This document shows positions 34,049-43,875 of a stretch of 64,000 bases of DNA, piece by piece. The stretch is from Branchiostoma floridae. Taxonomy: Eukaryota; Chordata; Leptocardii; Amphioxiformes; Branchiostomatidae. The stretch covers positions 8,970,476-9,034,475 of the forward strand of contig NC_049997.1 in NCBI RefSeq assembly GCF_000003815.2. The letters are read 5' to 3'. Made by a program: the position numbers and the translations under genes. Each line of letters starts with the position of its first letter. Position 1 is the first letter of the stretch. The notes under the pieces are model-generated. The model was given only the letters and a program-made list of their open reading frames with translations. It had not been told where the DNA came from and searched no databases.

Positions 34049-34954
34049 ATGGCAGCCACACTAGAATCTGCTGAATCTGCAGAGGGCACAGGTCATCACC
34101 ATGGTAACCAAAGACAGAGGGAGCATCAGAGGCTGACCATTGGTGGAAAAGGATCGGCAGCAGGACAATTTAAGCATCCGTTTGGTGTAGCAGTGTCAGA
34201 TGATGGGGAGATCTTTGTTGCAGACTGTGGGAACAAAAGAATCCAGGTCTTCACCCTGCAGGGATCATTTGTCCGCCAGTTCCCAACAGCTGTGCCAGGG
34301 AAAGGGAGGATGTTCGTCAGCGATGTCGCGTTGGATGCAGTAGGAAACCTTTGGGTTATGCAGTGGGCAAAGTATAGCAAAGACTTTGAACATGTTGTGC
34401 AGTACAGCCCACAGGGTAGGATGCTGAGAAAGATTGATCTGAAGAGGACATACATTCACAGAGGAGTTGCTGTGAACACCTTGACGAACCACATCCTTAT
34501 AACGCAGATCACAAGGGATGAGAACAATGACACATATGGGGAACTGCTGGTTTACCGGCCAGACGGGACTTTTGTGCGGACATTAGGTGTTGAAGAGGAG
34601 ATGGTTTCCCCATGGTCCATCGCTGTGACTGAGGATGGAAACATTTACGTGTCTGACAATAACAAAAGTTACATTTATGTGTACAACAAAGACGGACAGT
34701 TTCTGTTTAAGTTCGGCGGCAATGGGAGTGGTGAAGGTCAGCTGAAGTATCCCCGTGGCATCTGTGCAGACAAGGCAGGAAACATTGTCGTGGCTGATGC
34801 CAGTAACAGCCGTGTGGAGATGTTTGACAAGAATGGCGGGTTCCTGAAACACATCACAACAGATATAGAGACACCATGGATCCCAGCCATGACAATGCAA
34901 GGACAGCTTGTGGTCACTGATGATGTCAAGAACACAGTAGAAATATTTCACTAG
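34049..34954 (+). CDS. NHL-repeat protein, TRIM2/3-like C-terminal part, single exon
   Basis: An intact ORF of 301 aa without introns. After a 34-residue polar N-tail, NHL repeats form a beta-propeller: a clear one at about 39-78 (GQFKHPFGVAVSDDGEIFVA, then NKRIQVF), more degenerate blades in the middle, SPWSIAVTEDGNIYVSDNNK at about 190, and GEGQLKYPRGICADKAGNIV, then NSRVEMF, near 230-272. NHL propellers bind RNA or protein and in TRIM2, TRIM3, TRIM32 and TRIM71 follow a RING/B-box/coiled-coil module; that module is absent here and was not found within 900 bp upstream. Cephalochordates are known for many TRIM-NHL-like genes. It could be a free-standing propeller gene, a retrocopy of the C-terminal exon, or the last exon of a gene with distant 5' exons. 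The ATG at 34049 has a fair context (GTCATGG). Confidence 0.82.
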   Translation: MAATLESAESAEGTGHHHGNQRQREHQRLTIGGKGSAAGQFKHPFGVAVSDDGEIFVADCGNKRIQVFTLQGSFVRQFPTAVPGKGRMFVSDVALDAVGNLWVMQWAKYSKDFEHVVQYSPQGRMLRKIDLKRTYIHRGVAVNTLTNHILITQITRDENNDTYGELLVYRPDGTFVRTLGVEEEMVSPWSIAVTEDGNIYVSDNNKSYIYVYNKDGQFLFKFGGNGSGEGQLKYPRGICADKAGNIVVADASNSRVEMFDKNGGFLKHITTDIETPWIPAMTMQGQLVVTDDVKNTVEIFH

Positions 34955-35089
34955 ACTTCTAAACCCGAGTCAGGAAATGATTTGCATTGTTGATTTATGA
35001 AATGTTAATTTTTACATCTTTGCCAATGCCACATCACTATGTGTACATTAAACTCCTAAAGCTTAGAGTGAGGAAATGTTATTTACATT

Positions 35090-35345
35090 AGTTATTCTAA
35101 AACTAGATGTAGACCGTAGACAAACATTGTAATAATTATGTTAACTTTTTTGATACATCACATGCATGTACTGTACACTATGAAAAAGTTACCTTTGTTG
35201 TCAGCCTTATTACCTATAATCTAACGCTAGCTGTAGACTGTTGATTAACAAACATTATAATATGTTAAATTTCTTGATATGTCACATGCATGTACTATAC
35301 AGTATACACTTAGAAAACTTGCCTTTGTTGTCAGCCTCATTACAT
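35090..35345. repeat. Tandem duplication of about 130 bp
   Basis: Two diverged copies share TCACATGCATGTACT, CCTTTGTTGTCAGCC and AACAAACATT-type words in the same order (about 35090-35215 and 35220-35345). They lie in the 3' flank of the NHL gene. Confidence 0.75.
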
Positions 35346-35471
35346 ATTAATTATTATGTACAACATGCCTAGGGCAAAGTCATCCAGCAGATATAACGTT
35401 ATACATTAGGTTGGTTCCGATTCTGTCAAACCAGTCAGTATTCTGTGGTCATAGCCCTTAAACTTTTGTAC

Positions 35472-35581
35472 AGTGGCATAAGATAGTATCATTAAGTGAC
35501 ACTCTTTGGTAGGCCACACTCCTTGATCAGCTTTATGATACTAAACAGTAAACATCAACTGTATGATCTGCTTGGAGATTA
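35472..35581. repeat. TAATCTCC-type MITE, truncated copy
   Basis: The right terminus GATCTGCTTGGAGATTA is intact and the internal words GGCATAAGATAGTATCA and CACTCCTTGATCAGCTTTA match the family at 27659 and 53655. The left terminus is missing. Confidence 0.65.
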
Positions 35582-36307
35582 CCCTTTACCAACAGATCTA
35601 GAATCCAGTCTTAGAAAGATGAAAGGAAAAGTTCAAAATTTTTCCCACCAACCTCTGCTTGGAGAGTAGCTTTAGTCAATTTTTCTTACATCTTAATTTT
35701 GTTTGACGCATTGATTCTCGCCAAAGTGGTAGAATTGAATGTCACACACAAGGTACACTTCTATGTTGTATCATCTGGGAGTTTTTGTTGTAAAGGCCGT
35801 TATAAAGTTTCAATATCGGCACAGAAATTTGAGAAAACAAACTGTAACGTTATGTTTTAGCACAGCAAAACTTTGACGTCCTTTTAGCCAGAATGCCATA
35901 AATTTTGTATGAGGAACACTTTGACACGGCATGGGATTTTTTATTTTTTTTTGCAGTGCCAGTGGCGAACTACTGTTTGGCAAATTCCCAAAAGTGTATT
36001 ATGAGCCACCGAAAGCCTGCTATGGAGGCTAATTCCCACGGGGCTTGGAGGCGTGGCTGTCAAAAATCAATGAATCTGAACTGGGATGGAATATTCCATT
36101 CAAAGTATGTCAATCGGAAATGAATTCACACGTAACAGCTTACTTCTGATGATAATTAGAAAGACTGTCAATTACATAGACTGTCAATATTTTTGTATCA
36201 ATGCTATTAGAAAGATAATTATCACTGATTAAAAAAAAAGACGAACAATTATTGTATAGGAATTTTAAAATTTCGTCTCCTCCGGATTATTGTTGGGATG
36301 GTCCAAA

Positions 36308-39300
36308 ATGGCCGCCACGCTAGCAAAAGTACCGGCATGTGTCCTGAGATCGGGATTTTTAACATCTCTGAAGAACAATTACTGGTCAAGATGGACAGGC
36401 ACAAGGGCACAAAACATGGCAACCTTGCCCTTTCTGTGCTCCATGTTTCGGGGAAAGGCGTCAACATCCCAGCGACTTGTAGATCGTCTTGTTCGAGACC
36501 CGACAGTCGTCCAGGGTAAGTGCCAAGTCCCCGTTGACCCCGTAAACAAAAAACGTGACAGCTACCAATCTTTTCCTCCCCACGTTGATTTACGACTACC
36601 TGCCACTGTAGACAGTTGCTAGTTAATCATTACATACAAGAAGTTGGCGCGGATTTTTGAATAGAGCACGAGGAAGTGGAAGGACTCCAATGTTTGGCCA
36701 TTGTCTAGACTATCTTGATCTATCTTGGACGCAAAAAGATTACCCTCCTTGCCCTAGGGTATTCAAAATAAGTGGCCGCTTGTAAGGAGATACGATCAGT
36801 AACGGGATACGGTTTCTATTGTATGTATAAGGCTCCGTAATAATAACAACGAGGAGCTTTAGCTTAGTAATTTAAAATATTACTTTACTCCTAAGGGGAA
36901 AATGCATTAGTATCTGTATGTGTGTGTTTGTGTGAATTCCATCTACAAAATGTAACGTTATATAGAGTACAACATTATGTTGCACAAATTGCACATATTA
37001 CAGCACCGCTTTACGTCTCCCACACTTCTACGGATCTAACTCCTTATACAGGTCGTGCCCAATCAGCCTCAGACAGCCAAAGATTAGGTAACACATGCCA
37101 GCCATACATGTACATACCACATAATATATACCACTGACAATACACCCATTTTTGTAAACCTGGAATCCAGTCTATATTTGTGGCTTGACCTAAATTGGCA
37201 ACCACGAACTTCATCCTTGAAGAAAGATGACATTTAGAGAAAGGTGACATTGCAGAGCAATTCTGACACAATCAATAATGTAACAAGGGAAAAACACAAC
37301 CAGTCTTCACTAAAACTTAAAACATGATCACACATTGGCCCTACGAAATTCACTGTCCTTTTTGTCGTGCCAATAAAGCTTCTATTCTTTTTTTAGCTGA
37401 CTAGGTCAGTGCAAACCTTGTTATGGAAGAATGATATCCTCATAATCCTGATAGGAATGTTTCGGAAAAATTGAATCCTCAGAATAATTTGATTTGAATG
37501 ATTGGAGTCAGATATAGGTCTTGTGTCCAACCTTGTCTGTCTGAATCTATACTGGTCTCCTTGCAATCATTTCTATCTTTAATATTACTCCAGTCTGCTC
37601 GTCTGATTACATTGCCACAGAGGTTGATTGGGAATATTGTAATCTTTGTCTCATTTGCCCTGTTGTCTGTAACAGTGACGTTCAATGTAAGAAGCGTAGA
37701 AACAGTCTCCTGGCTTCCGGGATTTGAACCCGTGCCAGCTCACAAACCCAACACTAGGCTAGCCACTATGCCAAAAGGGTATGAGACTAACTTAATTTTG
37801 CTAAGCTATTGTAAGAAGAAGGTCACAGTCTTCCCAGTCAACCTCTGCTTGGAGACTATCTTTGAAGTTTGATCACTCCCCACTGCAGAGTAGTCTGGTA
37901 CCATAGATGTCTTAAAAAAGTTCACCAATGTTGAATATTTCTCAGAAACAGCACAGTGGGATCATCTGAAATTCTGAATGATTAGACTTAGAGACTTGGT
38001 TGCTTGATTGATTGATTGATGGACTGGCTGGCTGGCTGGCTGGCTGATTGATTGAGTGATTGATTGATTGATTGACTGACTAGTTGGCTAGTTTGTTGAT
38101 GGGAATCTAATGAATGATTAATTCATTGGTTATATATTGGTGGTTAGATTGAATATTGATTGAATGATCATTGATTGGTTGATGATTGATTGATTGACAT
38201 ATAGGAAACTGGAAGATTGACGCCCGTCAACAATCTAACTATGCGTTCCGAGGTGCTACCCACAATGCCTTNNNNNNNNNNNNNNNNNNNNNNNNNNNNN
38301 NNNNNNNNNNNNNNNNNNNNNNNNNNNNNNNNNNNNNNNNNNNNNNNNNNNNNNNNNNNNNNNNNNNNNNNACCAATTTTTCCACCACAAATTCAACTAG
38401 CAAGATGAGCATATTCTGATAAATGCTTGCTACTATGTACCTAATCTATTTAAAAATGACCAACTTAACTAAGAAGCATCCTTCCTTTAAGGTGCATGTA
38501 GTGATTTAAATTATTTTGAAAGCTTGGACATAAATTGTATACTTATACATGGAACTTGTAGCCTGGTATCTAGCCATATTATAGCTCCTGAGTCTCTTCT
38601 GTCCTCTCTGCAAATACGGGGAGAGGACAGAAGAAACTTGGGAGCTATCTGATACGGCTGGATACCAGGCTATTGAACTGGGCTGTCTGCATCAGCATGA
38701 CACATCCCTCCATCCCGGGATGGAAATTTGCATCTTGGAACCAACAAAAATCTAATGCTAGCCTTTCCAAAAATCTGAATTTCTTGACATGAAAATGTAT
38801 TTTTGTAACCTTAAGATGACAGATTTAACAAGAACGAAAATTGAAGAAAGTACCGGCTAAGCCAGCCACTAACAAACAATTGGGACAGAAAAATCTAAAA
38901 GTTGGACAAGCCCTAGCTGATGTGGAAACTTACTGTCTGTGTTTGTATATTCTAGGCACTCAGGCCAGATGAAGATATTGTGTCAGTTGTTCCCAGAGCT
39001 GACATTAGCGGAAAATGTGTCGTCGCCAACACCAACATTAAGGTTAGTTATGGGGATTTAATCTACTAATTATACATTTTGAGAACTGTTTTAGTTGCAA
39101 AATTTGATTGTTATTTTCTACAGAACATTTAAGAAACTAGAATAACAATGTGAAAGAATGTAGACTCCTTTGTCTAAGACTACAAGCACTTCATTGCCAA
39201 ACTTTTCACCAGTTGCGCAACCTAGTAATCGATACTGATTTGGGCGCCAAAATGGATACATTGTACATAGTAGCATACTATGACATTTTAGGTATGGAGA

Positions 39301-41091
39301 TCATAAAATTGAATCAATTTTTGTTTGGAAGGTCTTTCAAAATCTCCTAAAACATATTTTCTCTGTTTACCAATGACATGTACAGGCCGGCACCCACCTT
39401 TTTACCTTATATGGAGACAAGATGAGGCAGCCGACGCCCTACACCATCCAGGTGGCCAGCCACTCCCACATCCATCCTGAGGGGAAACTCATTTTTGTCA
39501 ATCATTCCTGCAGGTAAGGGGGTTTATCCCTGGGGAAGGTAATTATATTACTATTACTATTTGATTATCCTTTTGTATCATTATCACATCCTATGTGTTA
39601 CTCTTTTGTGTTATCTATTGATTACCATACATTTTGTTTAGTATAGAGGAGGAGGGAATAGTATAAGCTGTTAACAGTTTTCCCCTCCTCCTGCACCTGT
39701 TTTATGTATTCTTTTCTGTATTCTTTTAAGTATTTCGTTGTGCGAATAAATAAACAAAGAAGGTTCATTATTTAATGTTGGACTCTGGGAGGAATACATT
39801 TCTTCTTTGGGAAAAGTTTCTTGTTCTATGCAAAAGTCCAATAAAAGTATCCTGTCTTTGACACAGAACCTAAAGCAAAGACAATAATTTTATTTCACTC
39901 ACACGACAGTCAACATGTAGTTTGATATTAATTTTCTTCTTTTATTTCTTGATTGATTTGGTGACTAATATCTAGTAACGTTAAGTTAGATTAGGATAAA
40001 CCTGGACATGATTAGTAGTAATTCTATTTTGGTTGACTCCTTCAGCCCCAACACCCAGTTCCAGTACAGCCCGTCCTGGGACCTGTATGCAGTCAAGGAC
40101 ATCCTTCCAGGGGAGGAGGTGAGTTTACCTGTGTAAGAGGCGAATAGAAATAGTCTTCTGGCTCCCGGGATTCGAATCCGTGCCAAACCCGGGCCACTAT
40201 GTCACAAACGCCAGATCCGTTTGGCTTGGTTAGTTTGGTGGCATTTGAACCCCACTGTTACACCTGCTTTTGAAACTTAAAACTACAAAATCCATAGTAA
40301 ATGTTGTCAGCAGTGGTGCAATTCTGTAATCTAATCTCAATGAATACTGTATTATATATAGTCTGAAACTTTCTCAGTTGTTTTTCTGCTGAAGCAAATG
40401 TTTGTGCCCTCTTTCTCACACCTTTTAATTATGACTTATCTTAAGAAGATGCATAGTGATGCATTTATGACCAAGGATACTAAGACAAGCAATATTCTTT
40501 CCATAACAACAGTTAGTCCTTGAAGAGACAAAAGTTTTTAACCATATTTTTTCCTCCCCGCAGTTAACTTTTGACTACACCACGACAGAGTGGCAAATGG
40601 CCCAGCCCTTCCAGTGTAACTGCTGCAATACCAAGTGTATACACAAGGTGATGCTTAAATATATATGGAATTCAGCGTGTATAACCATTTGCCACAAAAC
40701 TCAGGCAGTCATCTGGCTTGAACAAATAAACTACAAATCGTAACACAAATCAACAAACAAACCCTTTAGATTTGGCGTGTGGTTGTCCTTGCAAGCATGT
40801 AATGCTTGTCAGCTATGTAGTCCATATCAGTCTTATCATACATGACGTCACAGACGAAATGCCAAATGTCTGTCAGTGACCGTTTCCAAAATTATATCCA
40901 GCTGCTTGAGCAATTGCTATGAGTATGAGGTGTATACATATCTTACCTGGATGTCTAACCTTCCTGTTTTGTTTCTGTACCAGGTCCAAGGGTTTTACTT
41001 CCTGAATCCTGAACAGAAAGCAGAGAGAGAAGCAGTCATCTCACCTGTCATCAGAGAACAACTGGAGGAACAACAAACAAGCACAGAATGA
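36308..41091 (+). CDS. Small SET-domain protein, putative lysine methyltransferase (5' end uncertain)
   Basis: Five exons join cleanly: 38956-39042, 39386-39513, 40046-40118, 40564-40647 and 40984-41091. They encode the SET core: GTHLFTLYGD, the catalytic-site motif NHSCSPN formed across the 39513/40046 junction, YAVKDILPGEELTFDY, and a cysteine-rich end (CNCCNTKC) like a post-SET zinc site. SET enzymes transfer methyl groups from S-adenosylmethionine to lysine. A candidate first exon at 36308-36515 starts with a strong ATG (AAAATGG) and encodes an Arg/Ser-rich, acid-poor N-terminus (MAATLAKVPACVLRSG) like a mitochondrial presequence. It ends in phase 1 at GTAAGT, whereas exon 38956 needs phase 0, so either another exon lies between (the 100-N gap is here) or this exon belongs to another transcript. 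The 3' part is firm; the start is tentative. The substrate is unknown. Confidence 0.68.
37690..37785 (-). repeat. tRNA-derived SINE with A and B boxes
   Basis: The minus strand contains the A box TGGCATAGTGG (37763-37773 forward) and the B box GGTTCAAATCC (37720-37730 forward) at tRNA-like spacing, followed by CCGGAAGCCAGGAGACTGTT. The same layout recurs at 40131-40212. It is not a functional tRNA: no acceptor pairing is visible. Confidence 0.7.
38001..38110 (+). repeat. (GATT)n/(GGCT)n tetranucleotide tract
   Basis: Mixed TGAT and GGCTGGCT repeats shortly before the N gap; they may have caused the assembly break. Confidence 0.85.
38272..38371. other. Assembly gap of 100 N
   Basis: Exactly 100 undetermined bases, the usual filler for a gap of unknown size, so distances across it are not reliable. 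Confidence 1.
38559..38672. repeat. Hairpin MITE, family 1 (second copy)
   Basis: The arms TAGCCTGGTATCTAGCC and GGCTGGATACCAGGCTA pair, with inner arms GAGTCTCTTCTGTCCTCT and AGAGGACAGAAGAAACTT. It matches 3487-3590. Confidence 0.78.
39700..39765 (+). repeat. LINE-like 3' tail fragment
   Basis: A segment ending TCGTTGTGCGAATAAATAAA in intron 2 of the SET-gene core, similar in form to the tail at 6595-6665. Confidence 0.35.
40131..40212 (-). repeat. tRNA-derived SINE with A and B boxes (second copy)
   Basis: The minus strand carries TGACATAGTGG (A box, 40194-40204 forward) and GGATTCGAATCC (B box, 40168-40179 forward), then GGGAGCCAGAAGACTATTTC, parallel to 37690-37785. It begins just after the donor at 40119. 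Confidence 0.7.
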
Positions 41092-43600
41092 CACAGTGTC
41101 ATGATCAAGTCAAAATAATGGACACTATAGATGTAGGGTTCTTACCAGGGCATAGCATGGGGGCCCCTATGCTGTGATTTCGTATCCCCAGTACTCTGTG
41201 ATTGGGCCTAATTATGTTTCAACCAGCATAGTGAGCTTACCTGTTGTCTAAAGGTAAAAATTGATAGCTTTTTCTTCCTCAAAATGCAGGAAATAGACCA
41301 TTCTGAGGGTTGTAAATATCAAATTAAAAATTTCAGGGGGGGATGCTCCCCTACAATGCTCATCCCTGTGTCTCACGCCATCTAGCTTGGTCGTGCTAAT
41401 TAAGATGTTCCCTTTCCTGTAAAAAAATCCTGGTTAGAACCTTGCACTAAAAGGCACTATCAGGGCTCGAAGTACTGGTGAACATGCACTCTGGTGGCTT
41501 TTAAGCTCAGAGAGTATGCCACACTTTTCTCTGTATCCCAATGTTTCATCCGTGAATGCAAAGATCAAATCCATTCTCAGCCTGACATCAAAAATGTTAA
41601 TGAATTTAGAGTTTCTATAGCTCTGACGACCAGTTTTTGCACTGCCATTGGTAAACATTTTGTAGCTGTCAATTTACTAAGATTTTCTTTAAAGGTTCTT
41701 TGAAATCATACATGTATCTCCAAGTCACATTCCATCTATATTAATATGTCTTTATTAAGAGATGTATATTAAGGGTGGTTCTAAGATTTTTAGTGACTTC
41801 ATGTGGTCTAAGATACTAAACCACCTCATATACCTTAGATCCTGTGGGCAAAGATAGAATGATATGCTATGTTTTTGCTCTCAATTTACTGTTTGATTAC
41901 ATATCATGATAAACTGTATCTGTTAAGGTCCTTATAGACTTGTTTCAAAGTACAATAATTATTCTATTGTATTGTATTTTATCTTACCTTTATTTTGTTT
42001 TATCTATTTTGCTGGCAACAACGAGAGGCAACTACAAGCCTCCAACAATAACATATTTACATGGTATATGCTGCTTTTGTTTGACATTATATTTAGATAT
42101 TTATTATATCATTTCAACATGACATCACTCAGCCAGAGAGCTGAAATCCTCTGCAAAGGTTGCACAGTTTCTGTAATGCAAGTCCACTGTTATCCACGAG
42201 ATAACCTTTATCCATTGATTTTAAAACCAGTATTTTAGGAAAATTAAGTCAATAGACAGTGGTTTCCAATTGCATCAAAATATTGCACCGTCAATCAACT
42301 TCCCTAAATACCCGGTTTAAAGAAACAACGGATATAGGATTACCCCACAGATAAAGGTGTTCTAGCGTGTGCCAACGATAGTTCCATTCTTTACCATTTT
42401 GGTGAAATTTAAGTGTGATGAGTCAGGAAGTTAAAGTGACTTGGCAGAGGTAAATAACAAACAAAACTCAGGAGTTTGAATTTTTTGCCTTCAACTCTCA
42501 GGATAAGTTTTTCTTTTCCAGGTTGCTTTTATTTTCCTGACTGATTCTTTAACTGGTATAGTATTTCCAGTACATGTACATACATACATATGTGTATGTA
42601 ATTTTGATGTATTTAGCATTTGTTGAAAATATATAACATTTGTAATGTGCTGAGCTGTCATTGAAACAATGATAACGATACCAAAAATTGTGCTTCCATC
42701 GGCATAAATGATCAGTGCCTCTAAACAACAATGCTATCCCTTATATATACTAGTATATGATGTGAAGCTTTCCACTATGTGATATATGAAGAAGTTTGTG
42801 ACATTATCTTGCAAACGTTTTGTACCAGGTGATTTCCGATTCTAGTTTTTTTCTTTTCTTTGCAATGTGAGAAATGACATCAAAATATGATAGACACTTA
42901 TAGATAAGTAATGTTAGGTATGAACACCTTTGAGAATTGCAAACAATCATGTTTTGTTCATTGAAAATTTACTGTAATGTTAGTTTTTAGTCATAACTGC
43001 TGTGGCCTGTTTTTGTAGAAGTTGCAGTGATTTTTTGCAATTAACTTGACATTGAAAATTAAGGTTTTGACTTGGCTCTATTTGGATCCACAATTAGCTT
43101 TATAATAACAACAAACAAGTACATTGTACCTTCTTTTTCATAGATTTTCTTTGATTTATCGACTCAGTGACTAAAAGAACTGTTATCCTAACAGTTTTTA
43201 GTTTATAACGTTATGTCACAACTTATGTCTCAGGAATATGTTATCCCAACATTTGGAGATAACGTTAAATGTTACATCGGTGAAAACAGTTCATGCAACA
43301 CACTGATTTGTCGGCAAAAACAATTATGGTACGTTGTACTAATAGGTTGATAAGTGACTGTTAAAAGGTAATACATCATCAATTTTGATTTTACCGCAAG
43401 CATTGTTATCATCACTTGATCATGATCTGAGATTTGGTTTCTTGATTCCTTGATGGAACCATGGAAGGATGGATGGATAAAATGGGTGGATGGATGGACA
43501 GTAAAATGGATGGAGCTTTAGCTCTTTGGTTGTGTAGACGTATGGGGACTATCTTTTTATGTAGACATAGACGTGGATATCGTCATACAAAGTTATAAGT
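41092..43600. other. Intergenic stretch between the SET gene and RAB21
   Basis: No exon recognised. It holds one TTTATCCG-type MITE (42181-42367) and A/T-rich sequence. The RAB21 promoter lies at the right end. Confidence 0.45.
42181..42367. repeat. TTTATCCG-type MITE, nearly complete copy
   Basis: The left end reads TATCCACGAGATAACCTTTA then TCCATTG; the right end CAACGGATATAGGATTACCC then ACAGATAAAGGTGTTCTAGC. Interior words GTCAATAGACAGTGGTTTCC and TCCCTAAATACC are shared with the other copies. Confidence 0.7.
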
Positions 43601-43664
43601 GTCAGATATTGATCAACTACCTTGCCTATCTATTTTTCAAATTTCCCGCTCATTTTCCCCAACA

Positions 43665-43740
43665 TCTCGCGAGATTTCCCGTGATTCACCTGTCACATGA
43701 TGTCGTTACGTCATCTCTCAAAAGGAAAGACGCCATTTTG
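43665..43740 (+). promoter_or_regulatory. RAB21 core promoter motif cluster
   Basis: Within 220 bp upstream of the RAB21 ATG lie an exact TCTCGCGAGA palindrome (43665-43674), a CRE-like TTACGTCA (43706-43713) and a YY1-like CGCCATTTTG (43731-43740). TCTCGCGAGA is a known core element of TATA-less housekeeping promoters in animals. No TATA box was seen. Activity is inferred. Confidence 0.6.
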
Positions 43741-43875
43741 GTGGACTTCAACATTTCCTAGTGTTCCTGTTATTTCACAAACTTCTACTCCTGTTGCAAA
43801 ACCAGAGATATTTGCCGCAGTCGGAGCTAGAGTTGAGATCTTTGAGAGTTTTGTGGAGTGACTACTGGTGTTGAC

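Larger units (their letters stand above)
36516..38271. other. Intron or intergenic stretch before the assembly gap
   Basis: No convincing exon. It contains a SINE (about 37690-37785) and a tandem GATT/GGCT run (about 38001-38110). A linking exon for the SET gene may be in here or in the gap. Confidence 0.35.
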
